Source: Desulfobulbaceae bacterium
GTDB lineage: Bacteria; Desulfobacterota; Desulfobulbia; Desulfobulbales; Desulfurivibrionaceae
Direction: 5' to 3'
DNA: 13,172 nucleotides
Assembly: GCA_003517965.1 (NCBI GenBank)
Contig: DOZO01000052.1
Location: 1 to 13,172, forward strand
Of the stretch, positions 6,730 through 13,172 are shown in pieces. Each line of letters begins with the position of its first letter. Position 1 is the first letter of the stretch. Under the pieces are notes generated by a model, which was not told the origin of the DNA, searched no databases, and was given only the letters and a program-made list of their open reading frames with translations. A program made the position numbers and the translations under genes.

Positions 6730-6838
6730 GTAAGCGATTACAGGGTGCGGCAGATGCGCGACAGAGGCCTGAGAGCTATACATAGGGTATGCGAAAAGGC
6801 CGATAACAAAGCAGATGTCGTGCCCTGTGATCGCTTAC
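6730..6838. repeat. Palindromic interspersed repeat, copy B (nearly complete)
   Basis: An imperfect palindrome of about 109 bases centred near 6784. The outer arms 6730-6756 and 6812-6838 are reverse complements at 21 of 27 positions, beginning GTAAGCGAT. An inner stem pairs GGCCT (6766-6770) with AGGCC (6797-6801). The apex (6775-6792) forms a six-pair stem with one bulged T and a five-base loop. The right arm core (6797-6818) matches copy A at the left window edge. The element lies at the convergent junction of the DUF2892 gene and bioD, and its right half runs through the 3' end of bioD. It may act as a two-way terminator or RNA-stabilising hairpin, like a REP or MITE-type element, but no transposase or T-run is visible. 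Confidence 0.75.
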
Positions 6839-7522
6839 CTCCAAGGCCTTAGCGATCGCCATGCCAACCGGGACAAAATCTAACCGGGCCTGGGCAGGAT
6901 CAGGGTAGTGACGCAGGCGGCCAAAAACCTGCACCTGCCCCATCTCGGCTATGGTTCGCATATTGTCCGCAACCAGCATCAAATCCTCATCGGATGTAGC
7001 ATCGGAAAACACCAGGCCCAGAACGTGGATGTCTCTGTGGCGCAGGGCTTCCAGAGTGAGCAGGGTATGATTGATGGTACCTAAGCCGCTTTTGGCCACC
7101 ACCAGAGTCGGCATCTTCAGCTCACACAACAGATCCACCAGCAACAGCTCCCGATTAAGCGGCACCATCAGCCCGCCAACCCCCTCGACAATCAGCAGTT
7201 CATAGCAGGTCAACATCTCCTGATACCGAGTGCGGATCAGCTCGGGATCAACTTGCGCTCCCGCCTGTTCCGCCGCGAGATGGGGCGAAGCCGGCAGGGC
7301 GAAATGGTAGAGCACCTGTCGGTTGAACAATTCAGGCTCAAGGGGGACTCCCGCCATGCGCAGACATTCCACCAAATCAGTCGGCGGAGATTCCAACCCG
7401 GTAGCCACCCACTTCTGGTAACCGGCAGCAAGCCCTTTTTTTCGCATAAAATCAAGAAGCAGCCCGCAAACGTGGGTTTTACCCACATTGGTGTCCGTGC
7501 CAGCAACAAAGATCGCCCTCAT
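6776..7522 (-). CDS. bioD: Dethiobiotin synthetase with repeat-derived C-terminal tail
   Basis: BioD closes the ureido ring of dethiobiotin from 7,8-diaminopelargonic acid, CO2 and ATP, the step before biotin synthase. The P-loop is GTDTNVGKT (8-16), the substrate lysine is K37 in QKWVATG (a tryptophan replaces the usual proline after it), SPHLAAE (79-85) contacts the substrate, and EGVGG (113-117) provides the magnesium-binding acid. The enzyme is cytoplasmic and dimeric. Its ATG overlaps the bioC stop by four bases, so the two are translationally coupled. At 248 residues it is about 20 longer than E. coli BioD (225). The extra residues from V229 onward (starting VSDHRARH) and the stop codon are encoded by the right arm and apex of the palindromic repeat. 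The natural C-terminus was therefore probably replaced when the repeat arrived. The catalytic core is complete, so the enzyme is likely active. Confidence 0.93.
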   Translation of the reverse strand: MRAIFVAGTDTNVGKTHVCGLLLDFMRKKGLAAGYQKWVATGLESPPTDLVECLRMAGVPLEPELFNRQVLYHFALPASPHLAAEQAGAQVDPELIRTRYQEMLTCYELLIVEGVGGLMVPLNRELLLVDLLCELKMPTLVVAKSGLGTINHTLLTLEALRHRDIHVLGLVFSDATSDEDLMLVADNMRTIAEMGQVQVFGRLRHYPDPAQARLDFVPVGMAIAKALEVSDHRARHLLCYRPFRIPYV

Positions 7523-8307
7523 TTCTCACCCCGGATCACAAAGGTCTGATAGGTGGCAGGATACCCGCCATGAGTTGCCTGAAACCAGGCCTCAAGCTGT
7601 TGCAACCGCCCCCTGGTCAAGGCACCTGGCAACTGGCCGCCGCCGGTGCCGGTTTTGCGAATATGGTTCAACAAGTCAAGCAGCGTGGGATAGCTTTTGG
7701 CTCCAAGCTCTTCCTGCAAGGAATAGCGCGAAAATATCCCTCCCAGCATATCCTCAAGCTGCTCCCCCGCCGGAAATCCATCGGGCGGCAAGTACACCTC
7801 CTGACCAAAAATCTGGCTTAGCCCCTGAGCCAGCTCGGTAAAGGTGCGGGGACCAAACAATGCCCCCAGAAAAAGTCCTTGCTCCGAAAGCAGCCGACCA
7901 ATCTGTCTCATGGCTCCCTCAAGATCACCGAACCATTGCAGGGTGGAATTGGCGCAAATCAGGGTAAAGGCATCTGGGCAGGAGGCCAGGAATCGTTCCC
8001 CATCTTCACAAAGGATGGAAACATTTCCCTTGCCTTCCAGTCGCTTTCTGGCTTGACGCACCATGCCTTCGGCAAAATCAAGGGAAGTGATGCTGGCCTC
8101 TGGATACCGCTCGGCAAGAAGCGAGGTGAAATGCCCGGTGCCGCAGCCGAGCTCCAGGATTTGGCCAATGCCTTCCGGCCCGCTGCCTTTGGCTAATTCC
8201 TGAAACAACCGGAGCCCCAACTCCTTCTGAACCTCGGCATTGGCGTCATAGGTTTCGGCAGCACGGGAAAACCGGTGCTGGATTGTTTGCTTTCGCGAAT
8301 CAAGCAC
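7519..8307 (-). CDS. bioC: Malonyl-[acyl-carrier protein] O-methyltransferase
   Basis: BioC methylates the free carboxyl of malonyl-ACP with S-adenosylmethionine so that fatty-acid synthase can elongate it to pimeloyl-ACP methyl ester. At 262 residues it has the usual length. SAM motif I is LELGCGTGH (51-59), motif II ends in SLDFAE with D77, and the BioC-typical segments NSTLQWFGDL (120-129) and FGPRTFTEL (151-159) follow, then NHIRKTGTGGG near the C-terminal third. These signatures, together with bioH and bioD on either side, separate it from generic methyltransferases. The start is a GTG at 8305-8307 inside the end of bioH, giving an eight-base overlap, with GGAG about ten bases upstream. 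Its own stop overlaps the bioD start. The weak start and overlaps suggest low, coupled translation, which suits an enzyme that diverts fatty-acid precursor. Confidence 0.93.
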   Translation of the reverse strand: MLDSRKQTIQHRFSRAAETYDANAEVQKELGLRLFQELAKGSGPEGIGQILELGCGTGHFTSLLAERYPEASITSLDFAEGMVRQARKRLEGKGNVSILCEDGERFLASCPDAFTLICANSTLQWFGDLEGAMRQIGRLLSEQGLFLGALFGPRTFTELAQGLSQIFGQEVYLPPDGFPAGEQLEDMLGGIFSRYSLQEELGAKSYPTLLDLLNHIRKTGTGGGQLPGALTRGRLQQLEAWFQATHGGYPATYQTFVIRGEK

Positions 8308-8965
8308 CTAAGACAAACTCCCGATCAAGAAAAAGCGCGTGCCCACCATGCTCGATTATGGTGGTGCAGGCTCCTGGGATAATAGCCCGCTCCGTCACCG
8401 GCGCGACTATATCCCGCCGTCCGTGCCAACAAAAAACCGGACATTGCGTCATCTGCTCAGGCAGATGCCATTGGCCCAAATAGTCGAGTCCCCTGATAAG
8501 AGCCTCCATCTCAAGAGATTTCAGTAGCGTCTCCTGCTGTTCGACCACAAACTGTCGGGCTTCTTTTTTATAACCCAGCAGACTTTTTCGATAAAAATCC
8601 CGCAAAAATGTCGCGGGATCGGCGGTAAGGGCCTGACGGATGGCGCTGATTTCTGCAGGCGGCCAGCAGGACCGTAGGCCCAGAAGGGTGAGAGTTGCCA
8701 CCTGGTCGGGAAAAGCAGCGGCAAAATCAAGCACCAGTGAGGCACCCATCGACCAACCGACCAGGTGAATAGACTCAAGATGATGCGCGGAGAGAAAAGC
8801 CATGATCTCCGGCAGAGCGGTGACCGGGTCTAACGGGGCCACCAGCCTGGCCCAGTCATACTGCTTTCCCGCCAGATCCATCACCTGCCCGGAAAATCCC
8901 CAACCGGGCAGAAAAAGAACCGGAACAGACGACAGAGGCATACCTGAAAAATGACTTAGGGGCAA
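8300..8965 (-). CDS. bioH: Pimeloyl-ACP methyl ester carboxylesterase
   Basis: An alpha/beta hydrolase that removes the methyl ester from pimeloyl-ACP methyl ester and so ends chain elongation in biotin synthesis. The oxyanion region is LPGWGF (19-24), the nucleophile elbow GWSMG has S72, the acid is probably D185 in HGRRDIVAP, and the base is H209 in EHGGHALFLD. The LPGWG opening plus position directly before bioC identify it as BioH-type rather than another hydrolase. The longest frame starts with TTG at 8963-8965, three bases after the glmS stop, with GGTGGA about seven bases upstream. An ATG at 8939-8941 (residue 9) is possible but has only an AGG two bases away. I prefer the TTG with moderate certainty. 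At 221 residues (or 213) it is shorter than E. coli BioH (256), with a reduced cap domain. Confidence 0.87.
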   Translation of the reverse strand: MPLSHFSGMPLSSVPVLFLPGWGFSGQVMDLAGKQYDWARLVAPLDPVTALPEIMAFLSAHHLESIHLVGWSMGASLVLDFAAAFPDQVATLTLLGLRSCWPPAEISAIRQALTADPATFLRDFYRKSLLGYKKEARQFVVEQQETLLKSLEMEALIRGLDYLGQWHLPEQMTQCPVFCWHGRRDIVAPVTERAIIPGACTTIIEHGGHALFLDREFVLGA

Positions 8966-8968
8966 ATC

Positions 8969-10810
8969 TTATTCCACCGTAACACTCTTAGCCAGATTGC
9001 GCGGCTGGTCCACGTCACAGCCGCGCAGAACGGCAATTTCATAGGCCAGGAGCTGCAGGGGCAGGACAAAAAGAATCGGGTTCAATTCCTCGTGGCAGAC
9101 CGGCACCGTAATCACCTCTTGGGCGATGCGCTGGCAGTTTTTGTCATCCGCATTAGCCACCAGAATAATCCGGCCATTTCTGGCCTTGACCTCTTCCACG
9201 TTGGAAATAAGCTTTTCATAAACACTGTCTCTGGGGGCCAGGGCCAGAACCGGCATATCCCGGTCGATCAAGGCGATGGGGCCATGTTTGAGTTCTCCGG
9301 CCGCGTAGCCTTCGGCGTGGATATAGGAAATTTCTTTCAGCTTCAAGGCCCCTTCCAGGGCAATGGGGAAATTGCTCCCCCTCCCCAGGTAGAGGAAATC
9401 CCGGCTCTGGGCAAAGACTTCAGCAACACGGGCTGTTTCTTCCTGCAACCGGGGAAGTTCCTGACCCATGAGCGCAGGCAGGCCGAGAAGGGCCTGGCCA
9501 ATGGCCTTGCGATCCTTGGGAGCAATAGTTTTGCGGGTCTCGCCCAGAAAAAGGGTAAGCAGCAGCAGGGCCGTAAGTTGGCAGGTGAAGGCCTTGGTGG
9601 AGGCCACCCCGATCTCCGGCCCAGCATGGGTGTAAATCGTACCGTGTGCCTCCCTGGTGATGGTACTGCCCAGCACATTACAGATGGCGATGACCTTGGC
9701 TCCCATCTTCTTGGCCAATTTTAAACCTGCCAGGGTATCGGCCGTTTCTCCGGACTGGGAAATAGGCACCACCATCACGGTTTCGTCAAGCAACAGACGT
9801 CGGTAACGGAACTCCGAGGCAATATCCACCTCCACCGGGATGCCCACCCATTTTTCCAGCCAGTATTTGGCCACCAGAGCCGCGTGCCAGGAGGTGCCGC
9901 AAGCCACCAGGGAAATCCGCGTGATCTTCTGCAACTCCGCCGCATTCAAGCCGATCTCCGGCAGCTTCACCTTGCCGGTCAGCGGATCGAGCCGTCCCCG
10001 GAAGGTATTGAGAATGGCTTGAGGCTGCTCAAAAATCTCCTTGAGCATAAAATGTCGGTAGCCACCCTTCTCAGCCATAGCCGCGTTCCAGACGATGGTC
10101 TTGATCTCCTTGACCTGTTTTCGGCCATTGGCCAGGTTCATCACCTGCCAGTCTCCCTGTTTCAGCACGGCAAACTCCCCATCCTCCAAAAAAATCACCT
10201 GGTTGGTATAGGGAAGCAGCGCCGGAATATCCGAGGCCATCAGACAGCCGCCATCCTCGGTAATTCCTAAAACCAGAGGGCTCTGATTTCTTACCGCTAC
10301 CAGCCTGTCCGGCTGACCAGCCCACAAAACCCCGATGGCGTAAGAACCTATCACTTTTTTCAGTGCCTGGCGCACCGCCTTGACCAGATCAGTGGAGAGT
10401 TGCTCTTCAATAAGATGGGCCAGAACCTCGGTGTCGGTTTCCGAACGAAAAACATGCCCACGGGACTGCAACTCTTCCCGCAGGGTATGGTAATTTTCGA
10501 TAATCCCGTTATGCACCACAACCAGATCACCGCTGCAATCGCAGTGCGGATGAGCATTGAGCTCAGAAGGCGCGCCATGGGTGGCCCATCGGGTATGCCC
10601 CAGGCCGATATGGCTGTCACGTTCCCGCACTGTCTCCAACAGCTCTTCGAGTTTACCAAGTTTGCCGGCAGCCCGGTGTTTCTGCAACTTGCCGCCATGC
10701 ACATAAACCACCCCGGCCGAATCATAGCCCCGGTACTCCAGACGCTTCAAGCCTTCAAGAAGAATGGGCAAAACATGACGCTTTCCTACATAACCAACTA
10801 TTCCGCACAT
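8969..10810 (-). CDS. glmS: Glutamine-fructose-6-phosphate aminotransferase (isomerizing)
   Basis: GlmS makes glucosamine-6-phosphate from fructose-6-phosphate and glutamine, the first step towards UDP-GlcNAc for peptidoglycan and lipopolysaccharide. The 613 residues match the family (E. coli 609). The N-terminal glutaminase has the catalytic cysteine at position 2 (MCGIVGYVG), HTRWATHG (72-79), NGIIEN (101-106) and D126. The linker region WNAAMAEKGG...LKEIFEQP spans 241-263. Two SIS sugar-isomerase domains follow: ACGTS (303-307) and SQSGET (351-356) in the first, and LGRGSN...EGALKLKEI (475-494) and AEGYAAGELKHGP (499-511) in the second. The C-terminal lid ends NLAKSVTVE, identical to the classical end. 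The start has a strong GAGGAGC site. It sits 33 bases after the desulfurase gene and three before bioH; no glmS ribozyme is expected in this group and there is no room for one. Confidence 0.97.
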   Translation of the reverse strand: MCGIVGYVGKRHVLPILLEGLKRLEYRGYDSAGVVYVHGGKLQKHRAAGKLGKLEELLETVRERDSHIGLGHTRWATHGAPSELNAHPHCDCSGDLVVVHNGIIENYHTLREELQSRGHVFRSETDTEVLAHLIEEQLSTDLVKAVRQALKKVIGSYAIGVLWAGQPDRLVAVRNQSPLVLGITEDGGCLMASDIPALLPYTNQVIFLEDGEFAVLKQGDWQVMNLANGRKQVKEIKTIVWNAAMAEKGGYRHFMLKEIFEQPQAILNTFRGRLDPLTGKVKLPEIGLNAAELQKITRISLVACGTSWHAALVAKYWLEKWVGIPVEVDIASEFRYRRLLLDETVMVVPISQSGETADTLAGLKLAKKMGAKVIAICNVLGSTITREAHGTIYTHAGPEIGVASTKAFTCQLTALLLLTLFLGETRKTIAPKDRKAIGQALLGLPALMGQELPRLQEETARVAEVFAQSRDFLYLGRGSNFPIALEGALKLKEISYIHAEGYAAGELKHGPIALIDRDMPVLALAPRDSVYEKLISNVEEVKARNGRIILVANADDKNCQRIAQEVITVPVCHEELNPILFVLPLQLLAYEIAVLRGCDVDQPRNLAKSVTVE

Positions 10811-10843
10811 AATCTGCTCCTCATCTGTTTTTTCTGGGCTATT

Positions 10844-11992
10844 CTACAGAGCGAAACCCTGTCTTGATCTGGCAACCGCTTGCGGCAGACGAGCCAACAA
10901 GGCTTCAACCTCCGCTGCGGTATTGTAGCGACTGAGACTAAGGCGCAAGGTCCCGTGCAGAAAAGCCTCGGGCACCCGCATAGCCCGCAGCACATGCGAG
11001 GGGTCCAGATCGCCGCTTTCACAGGCGGCATGAGCCGAAACGGCGATACCAGCCGTGTCGAGATCCTGGATAAGCCCGGCCGAGGCCGCATGCCTAAAAC
11101 TCACGTTAGTGGTGTTGATCAGTCTGGGCGAGAGTACGCCATTGATCCGCACCTCGGGAATTGCGGCCACAATTCCTGCCTCTAAACAATCCCGCAAAGC
11201 GGCCAACCCTCGATGCACAGCCGTGTCCAAAGCCATGGCCAGGACGCAGGCCTGACCCAGACCAACAATGCCGGGCACGTTTTCAGTACCTGCTCTGCGG
11301 CCATTTTCCTGGCCAGAGCCCCTGATCAGCGGGGTAAACGGCGCAGTGCGGTCCACATAGAGCGCCCCTGTCCCTTTTGGCCCATGCAGCTTATGGGCGG
11401 CAATGGTGAGGTAATCCACGCCCAGCTCTTCCACCACAAGGACCGCCTTACCCGCCAACTGAATGGCATCGCAGTGAAACAACACGCCCCGCGCCCGGCA
11501 GATGGCGGCGATCTCGGCAACAGGCCAGATTACCCCGGTCTCGTTGTTTGCTCCCATTAGAGAGACCAAAGCGGTGTCCGCCCGAATCGCACACTTGAGT
11601 GCCTCCAGCTCAAAAGCGCCGTTTTCGTCCACCCCCAGCAGTTCTACCTCGTAGCCCTGAGTCGCGAGAAACTCTAACGGTGCCAGAACCGAGCCGTGTT
11701 CGACCTGCGAAGAAATAATATGTTTTTTGCCGGGATTGGCCCAGATCGCGCTGAGGATAGCAGTGTTGTTGCCTTCGCTGCCCCCGCTGTTAAAGACGAT
11801 CCGCCTCGGATGGCAGCCGAGCAATCCGGCCACCTGCTCTCGCGCCATATCCAGACCCCGGCGGACAGCCTCGCCGAAATGATGCGAGCTGGCCGGATTA
11901 CCGAAACATTCGGTCAGATAAGGGCCCATGGCCTCGCGCACTGTCTGGTCCAACGGAGTGGAGGCGTTGTTGTCGAAGTAGATGTTTTGCAT
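10844..11992 (-). CDS. iscS: Cysteine desulfurase, NifS/IscS family
   Basis: A pyridoxal-phosphate enzyme that takes sulfur from cysteine, leaving alanine, and passes it as persulfide to iron-sulfur assembly or thio-modification pathways. In 382 residues it has YFDNNASTPLD (5-15), NSGGSEGNN (68-76), H99 over the cofactor ring, D175 and Q178 in HCDAIQ, the Schiff-base lysine K201 in AHKLHGPKG, RRAGTENVPG (232-241) and the sulfur-carrying C324 in HAACESGDLDPSHVLRAM. The mobile-loop cysteine and long loop put it in group I (NifS/IscS), not SufS. It begins two bases after nadA and no iscU, iscA or iscR follows. A dedicated role in building the NadA cluster is likely by analogy with the desulfurase paired with nad genes in Bacillus, but it may also serve the whole cell. 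The symbol iscS is by family; nifS would also be fair. Confidence 0.92.
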   Translation of the reverse strand: MQNIYFDNNASTPLDQTVREAMGPYLTECFGNPASSHHFGEAVRRGLDMAREQVAGLLGCHPRRIVFNSGGSEGNNTAILSAIWANPGKKHIISSQVEHGSVLAPLEFLATQGYEVELLGVDENGAFELEALKCAIRADTALVSLMGANNETGVIWPVAEIAAICRARGVLFHCDAIQLAGKAVLVVEELGVDYLTIAAHKLHGPKGTGALYVDRTAPFTPLIRGSGQENGRRAGTENVPGIVGLGQACVLAMALDTAVHRGLAALRDCLEAGIVAAIPEVRINGVLSPRLINTTNVSFRHAASAGLIQDLDTAGIAVSAHAACESGDLDPSHVLRAMRVPEAFLHGTLRLSLSRYNTAAEVEALLARLPQAVARSRQGFAL

Positions 11993-11994
11993 GA

Positions 11995-13083
11995 TTAGAT
12001 TCGCAGCATTCTGTCTAAGGAAAGTCTGGCCTCAGCCGCCACCTCTGGCTCCACAGTGATTCGGTTAATCACCCGCCCCTGCGCCAGATTGTCAAGCACC
12101 CACAACAGATAACCGGGCTTGATCCGGTACATGGTGGAACACAGGCACTGGAAGGGCGAAAGTGAATGAACCTCCCGATCCGGGTACAACCGTTTGAGCC
12201 GGTTCACCAGATTGACCTCAGTGCCGATGGCCCACTTGCTACCCGGCGGGGATTCGCGCACCGCCGTAATGATCGCCTCGGTGGAACCGTACTGGTCGGC
12301 CCGGCTCACCACCTCATTGCGGCATTCCGGATGGACGATAATCCGGACCTCTGGGTCGCGCTCCCGCCAAGCTGCCACATGAGCGGCGGTGAATTGCATA
12401 TGCACCGTGCAGTAACCGTCCCAGAGGACCACCTTGGCTTTCTGAAGCTGGGCCGGGGTATTGCCACCCAAAGGCTTGCCCCTATGCCACAGCGCCACCT
12501 CGTCTGCGGCAATACCCAGAGCGCTGGCGGAATTGCGCCCCAGATGCTCGTCTGGGAAAAAGAAAACCTTGTCGCCTTGGGCCAGGGCCCAGGTCAGCAC
12601 CCGCTCGGCATTGGAAGAGGTACAGACTGAGCCGCCATGCCTGCCGACAAAGGCCTTGAGCAGAGCGGAGGAATTAACATAGGTTACCGGAATAACCCTC
12701 CCGCTGGTTACCTTGGCCAGATCCTCCCAGGCCCAGGCTACCTCCTCGCTGCTGGCCATGTCAGCCATGGGGCATCCGGCCCGCAGATCCGGGAGAATAA
12801 CCACCTGCTCCGGGGCGGTAAGGATGTCGGCGGATTCCGCCATGAAATGCACCCCGCAGAAAACAATATACTTCCGCTCTCTGGCCTCGGCGGCATTACG
12901 GGCAAGCTTGAGAGAATCCCCGGTCAGGTCGGCAAACTGAAAGGTCGCCTCCTGCTGGTAATGATGCCCCAATATTAAAAGATTACCGCCCAGCTCTTGC
13001 TTGCGGGCGGTAATCTTCTGGTAAAGTCCTTCATTTTCCTGCAGGTATTCCGAGCCAAGCTCAACCTGCTGCAACACGCTCAT
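11995..13083 (-). CDS. nadA: Quinolinate synthase
   Basis: NadA condenses iminoaspartate with dihydroxyacetone phosphate to quinolinate, the precursor of the NAD pyridine ring, using a [4Fe-4S] cluster with one open iron site. The 362 residues match the family. Visible motifs are ILGHHYQ (37-43), FCGVHFMAES (75-84) and LPDLRAGCPMADM (97-109) with cluster ligand C104. These are followed by VTYVNSSA (133-140), FFPDEHLGRN (175-184), WDGYC (221-225) with ligand C225, HPEC (251-254), GTEVNLVNRL (287-296) and a third ligand, probably C315 of QCLC (C313 is the alternative). The ATG at 13081-13083 has GGAAAGG close upstream. It is the first gene of the minus-strand cluster, two bases before the desulfurase that probably supplies its sulfur. 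nadB and nadC are not in this window. No NadR, NiaR or NrtR operator was recognisable in the 89 bases upstream. Confidence 0.96.
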   Translation of the reverse strand: MSVLQQVELGSEYLQENEGLYQKITARKQELGGNLLILGHHYQQEATFQFADLTGDSLKLARNAAEARERKYIVFCGVHFMAESADILTAPEQVVILPDLRAGCPMADMASSEEVAWAWEDLAKVTSGRVIPVTYVNSSALLKAFVGRHGGSVCTSSNAERVLTWALAQGDKVFFFPDEHLGRNSASALGIAADEVALWHRGKPLGGNTPAQLQKAKVVLWDGYCTVHMQFTAAHVAAWRERDPEVRIIVHPECRNEVVSRADQYGSTEAIITAVRESPPGSKWAIGTEVNLVNRLKRLYPDREVHSLSPFQCLCSTMYRIKPGYLLWVLDNLAQGRVINRITVEPEVAAEARLSLDRMLRI

Positions 13084-13125
13084 CTACCTTTCCTTATTCA
13101 TGTATCAGTATTTTCTGAGTCCCTT

Positions 13126-13172
13126 AGCGGTAACCGATCACTGAGCAAACCCATAAAGCTGAGTTGAGCAGC
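13126..13172 (+). repeat. Probable outer end of another palindromic repeat (copy C, cut by window edge)
   Basis: AGCGGTAACCGATCACTG (13126-13143) resembles the outer arm of copy A read on the minus strand (AGCGGTAAGCGTTCAGCAG) at 12 of its first 14 bases, and that of copy B (GTAAGCGATCACAGG) over the part it shares. It would be a left arm whose remainder lies beyond the window. The bases after 13144 do not clearly match the core, so this copy is either divergent or only a shared end motif. It lies 43 bases upstream of the nadA start, where it could overlap the promoter. Confidence 0.4.

Noticed and set aside
6661..6838. CRISPR array
   Set aside because: The repeated pieces are inverted and unequal in spacing, with no direct repeats of constant length and no cas genes.
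9092..9724. 210-codon open frame on the plus strand within glmS
   Set aside because: It lies wholly antisense to the intact, highly conserved glmS and shows no domain of its own.
13084..13172. NAD-responsive operator or riboswitch upstream of nadA
   Set aside because: No recognisable NadR, NiaR or NrtR site or nadA-motif RNA could be picked out; the only structure seen is the repeat-like end motif.

Overview
This window reads as ordinary chromosomal DNA of a mid-GC Gram-negative bacterium. My best guess is a deltaproteobacterium (Desulfobacterota, possibly a Desulfobulbales-like sulfur-cycling lineage). The guess rests on overall gene style: an all-trans polyprenyl synthase, a divergent polysaccharide deacetylase, a sulfide-type ArsR regulator, long-form NadA and a compact biotin cluster. 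No rRNA or unique marker is present to prove it. Coding density is very high and no gene-free stretch exceeds about 170 bases. I saw no tRNA, rRNA, CRISPR array, transposase or phage gene.

Layout. The left edge (1-73) is half of a palindromic repeat. It abuts a small three-helix membrane protein on the minus strand (71-367). A divergent 354-residue protein that I do not recognise follows (424-1488), convergent with a universal stress protein (1494-1940, minus). A plus-strand cluster then holds dinG (iron-sulfur helicase), a long-chain polyprenyl diphosphate synthase overlapping it by ATGA, and a membrane-anchored divergent polysaccharide deacetylase (2102-6029). Next is a separate two-gene plus-strand unit behind a recognisable sigma70-like promoter: an ArsR-family repressor carrying the cysteine pair of the SqrR/BigR persulfide sensors, and a 71-residue DUF2892 membrane protein like the C-terminal half of YgaP (6064-6655). 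Everything from 6776 to 13083 lies on the minus strand and is tightly packed: nadA, cysteine desulfurase, glmS, bioH, bioC, bioD in transcription order.

How the genes work together. The last six genes probably form one operon, with gaps of 2, 33 and 3 bases followed by two overlaps. The desulfurase beside nadA is placed to supply sulfur for the NadA [4Fe-4S] cluster. bioH, bioC and bioD cover pimeloyl-ACP methyl-ester chemistry and dethiobiotin formation; bioF, bioA and bioB are not in the window.

The most unusual element is a family of imperfect palindromes. A nearly complete copy (6730-6838) lies at the convergent junction of the DUF2892 gene and bioD, and its right arm encodes the last 20 residues and stop of BioD. 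A second copy at the left window edge shares a 22-base core (21 of 22 identical) and has a different apex hairpin at the same distance from its outer end. Weaker related sequences lie at 6661-6696 and at the right edge (13126-13172).
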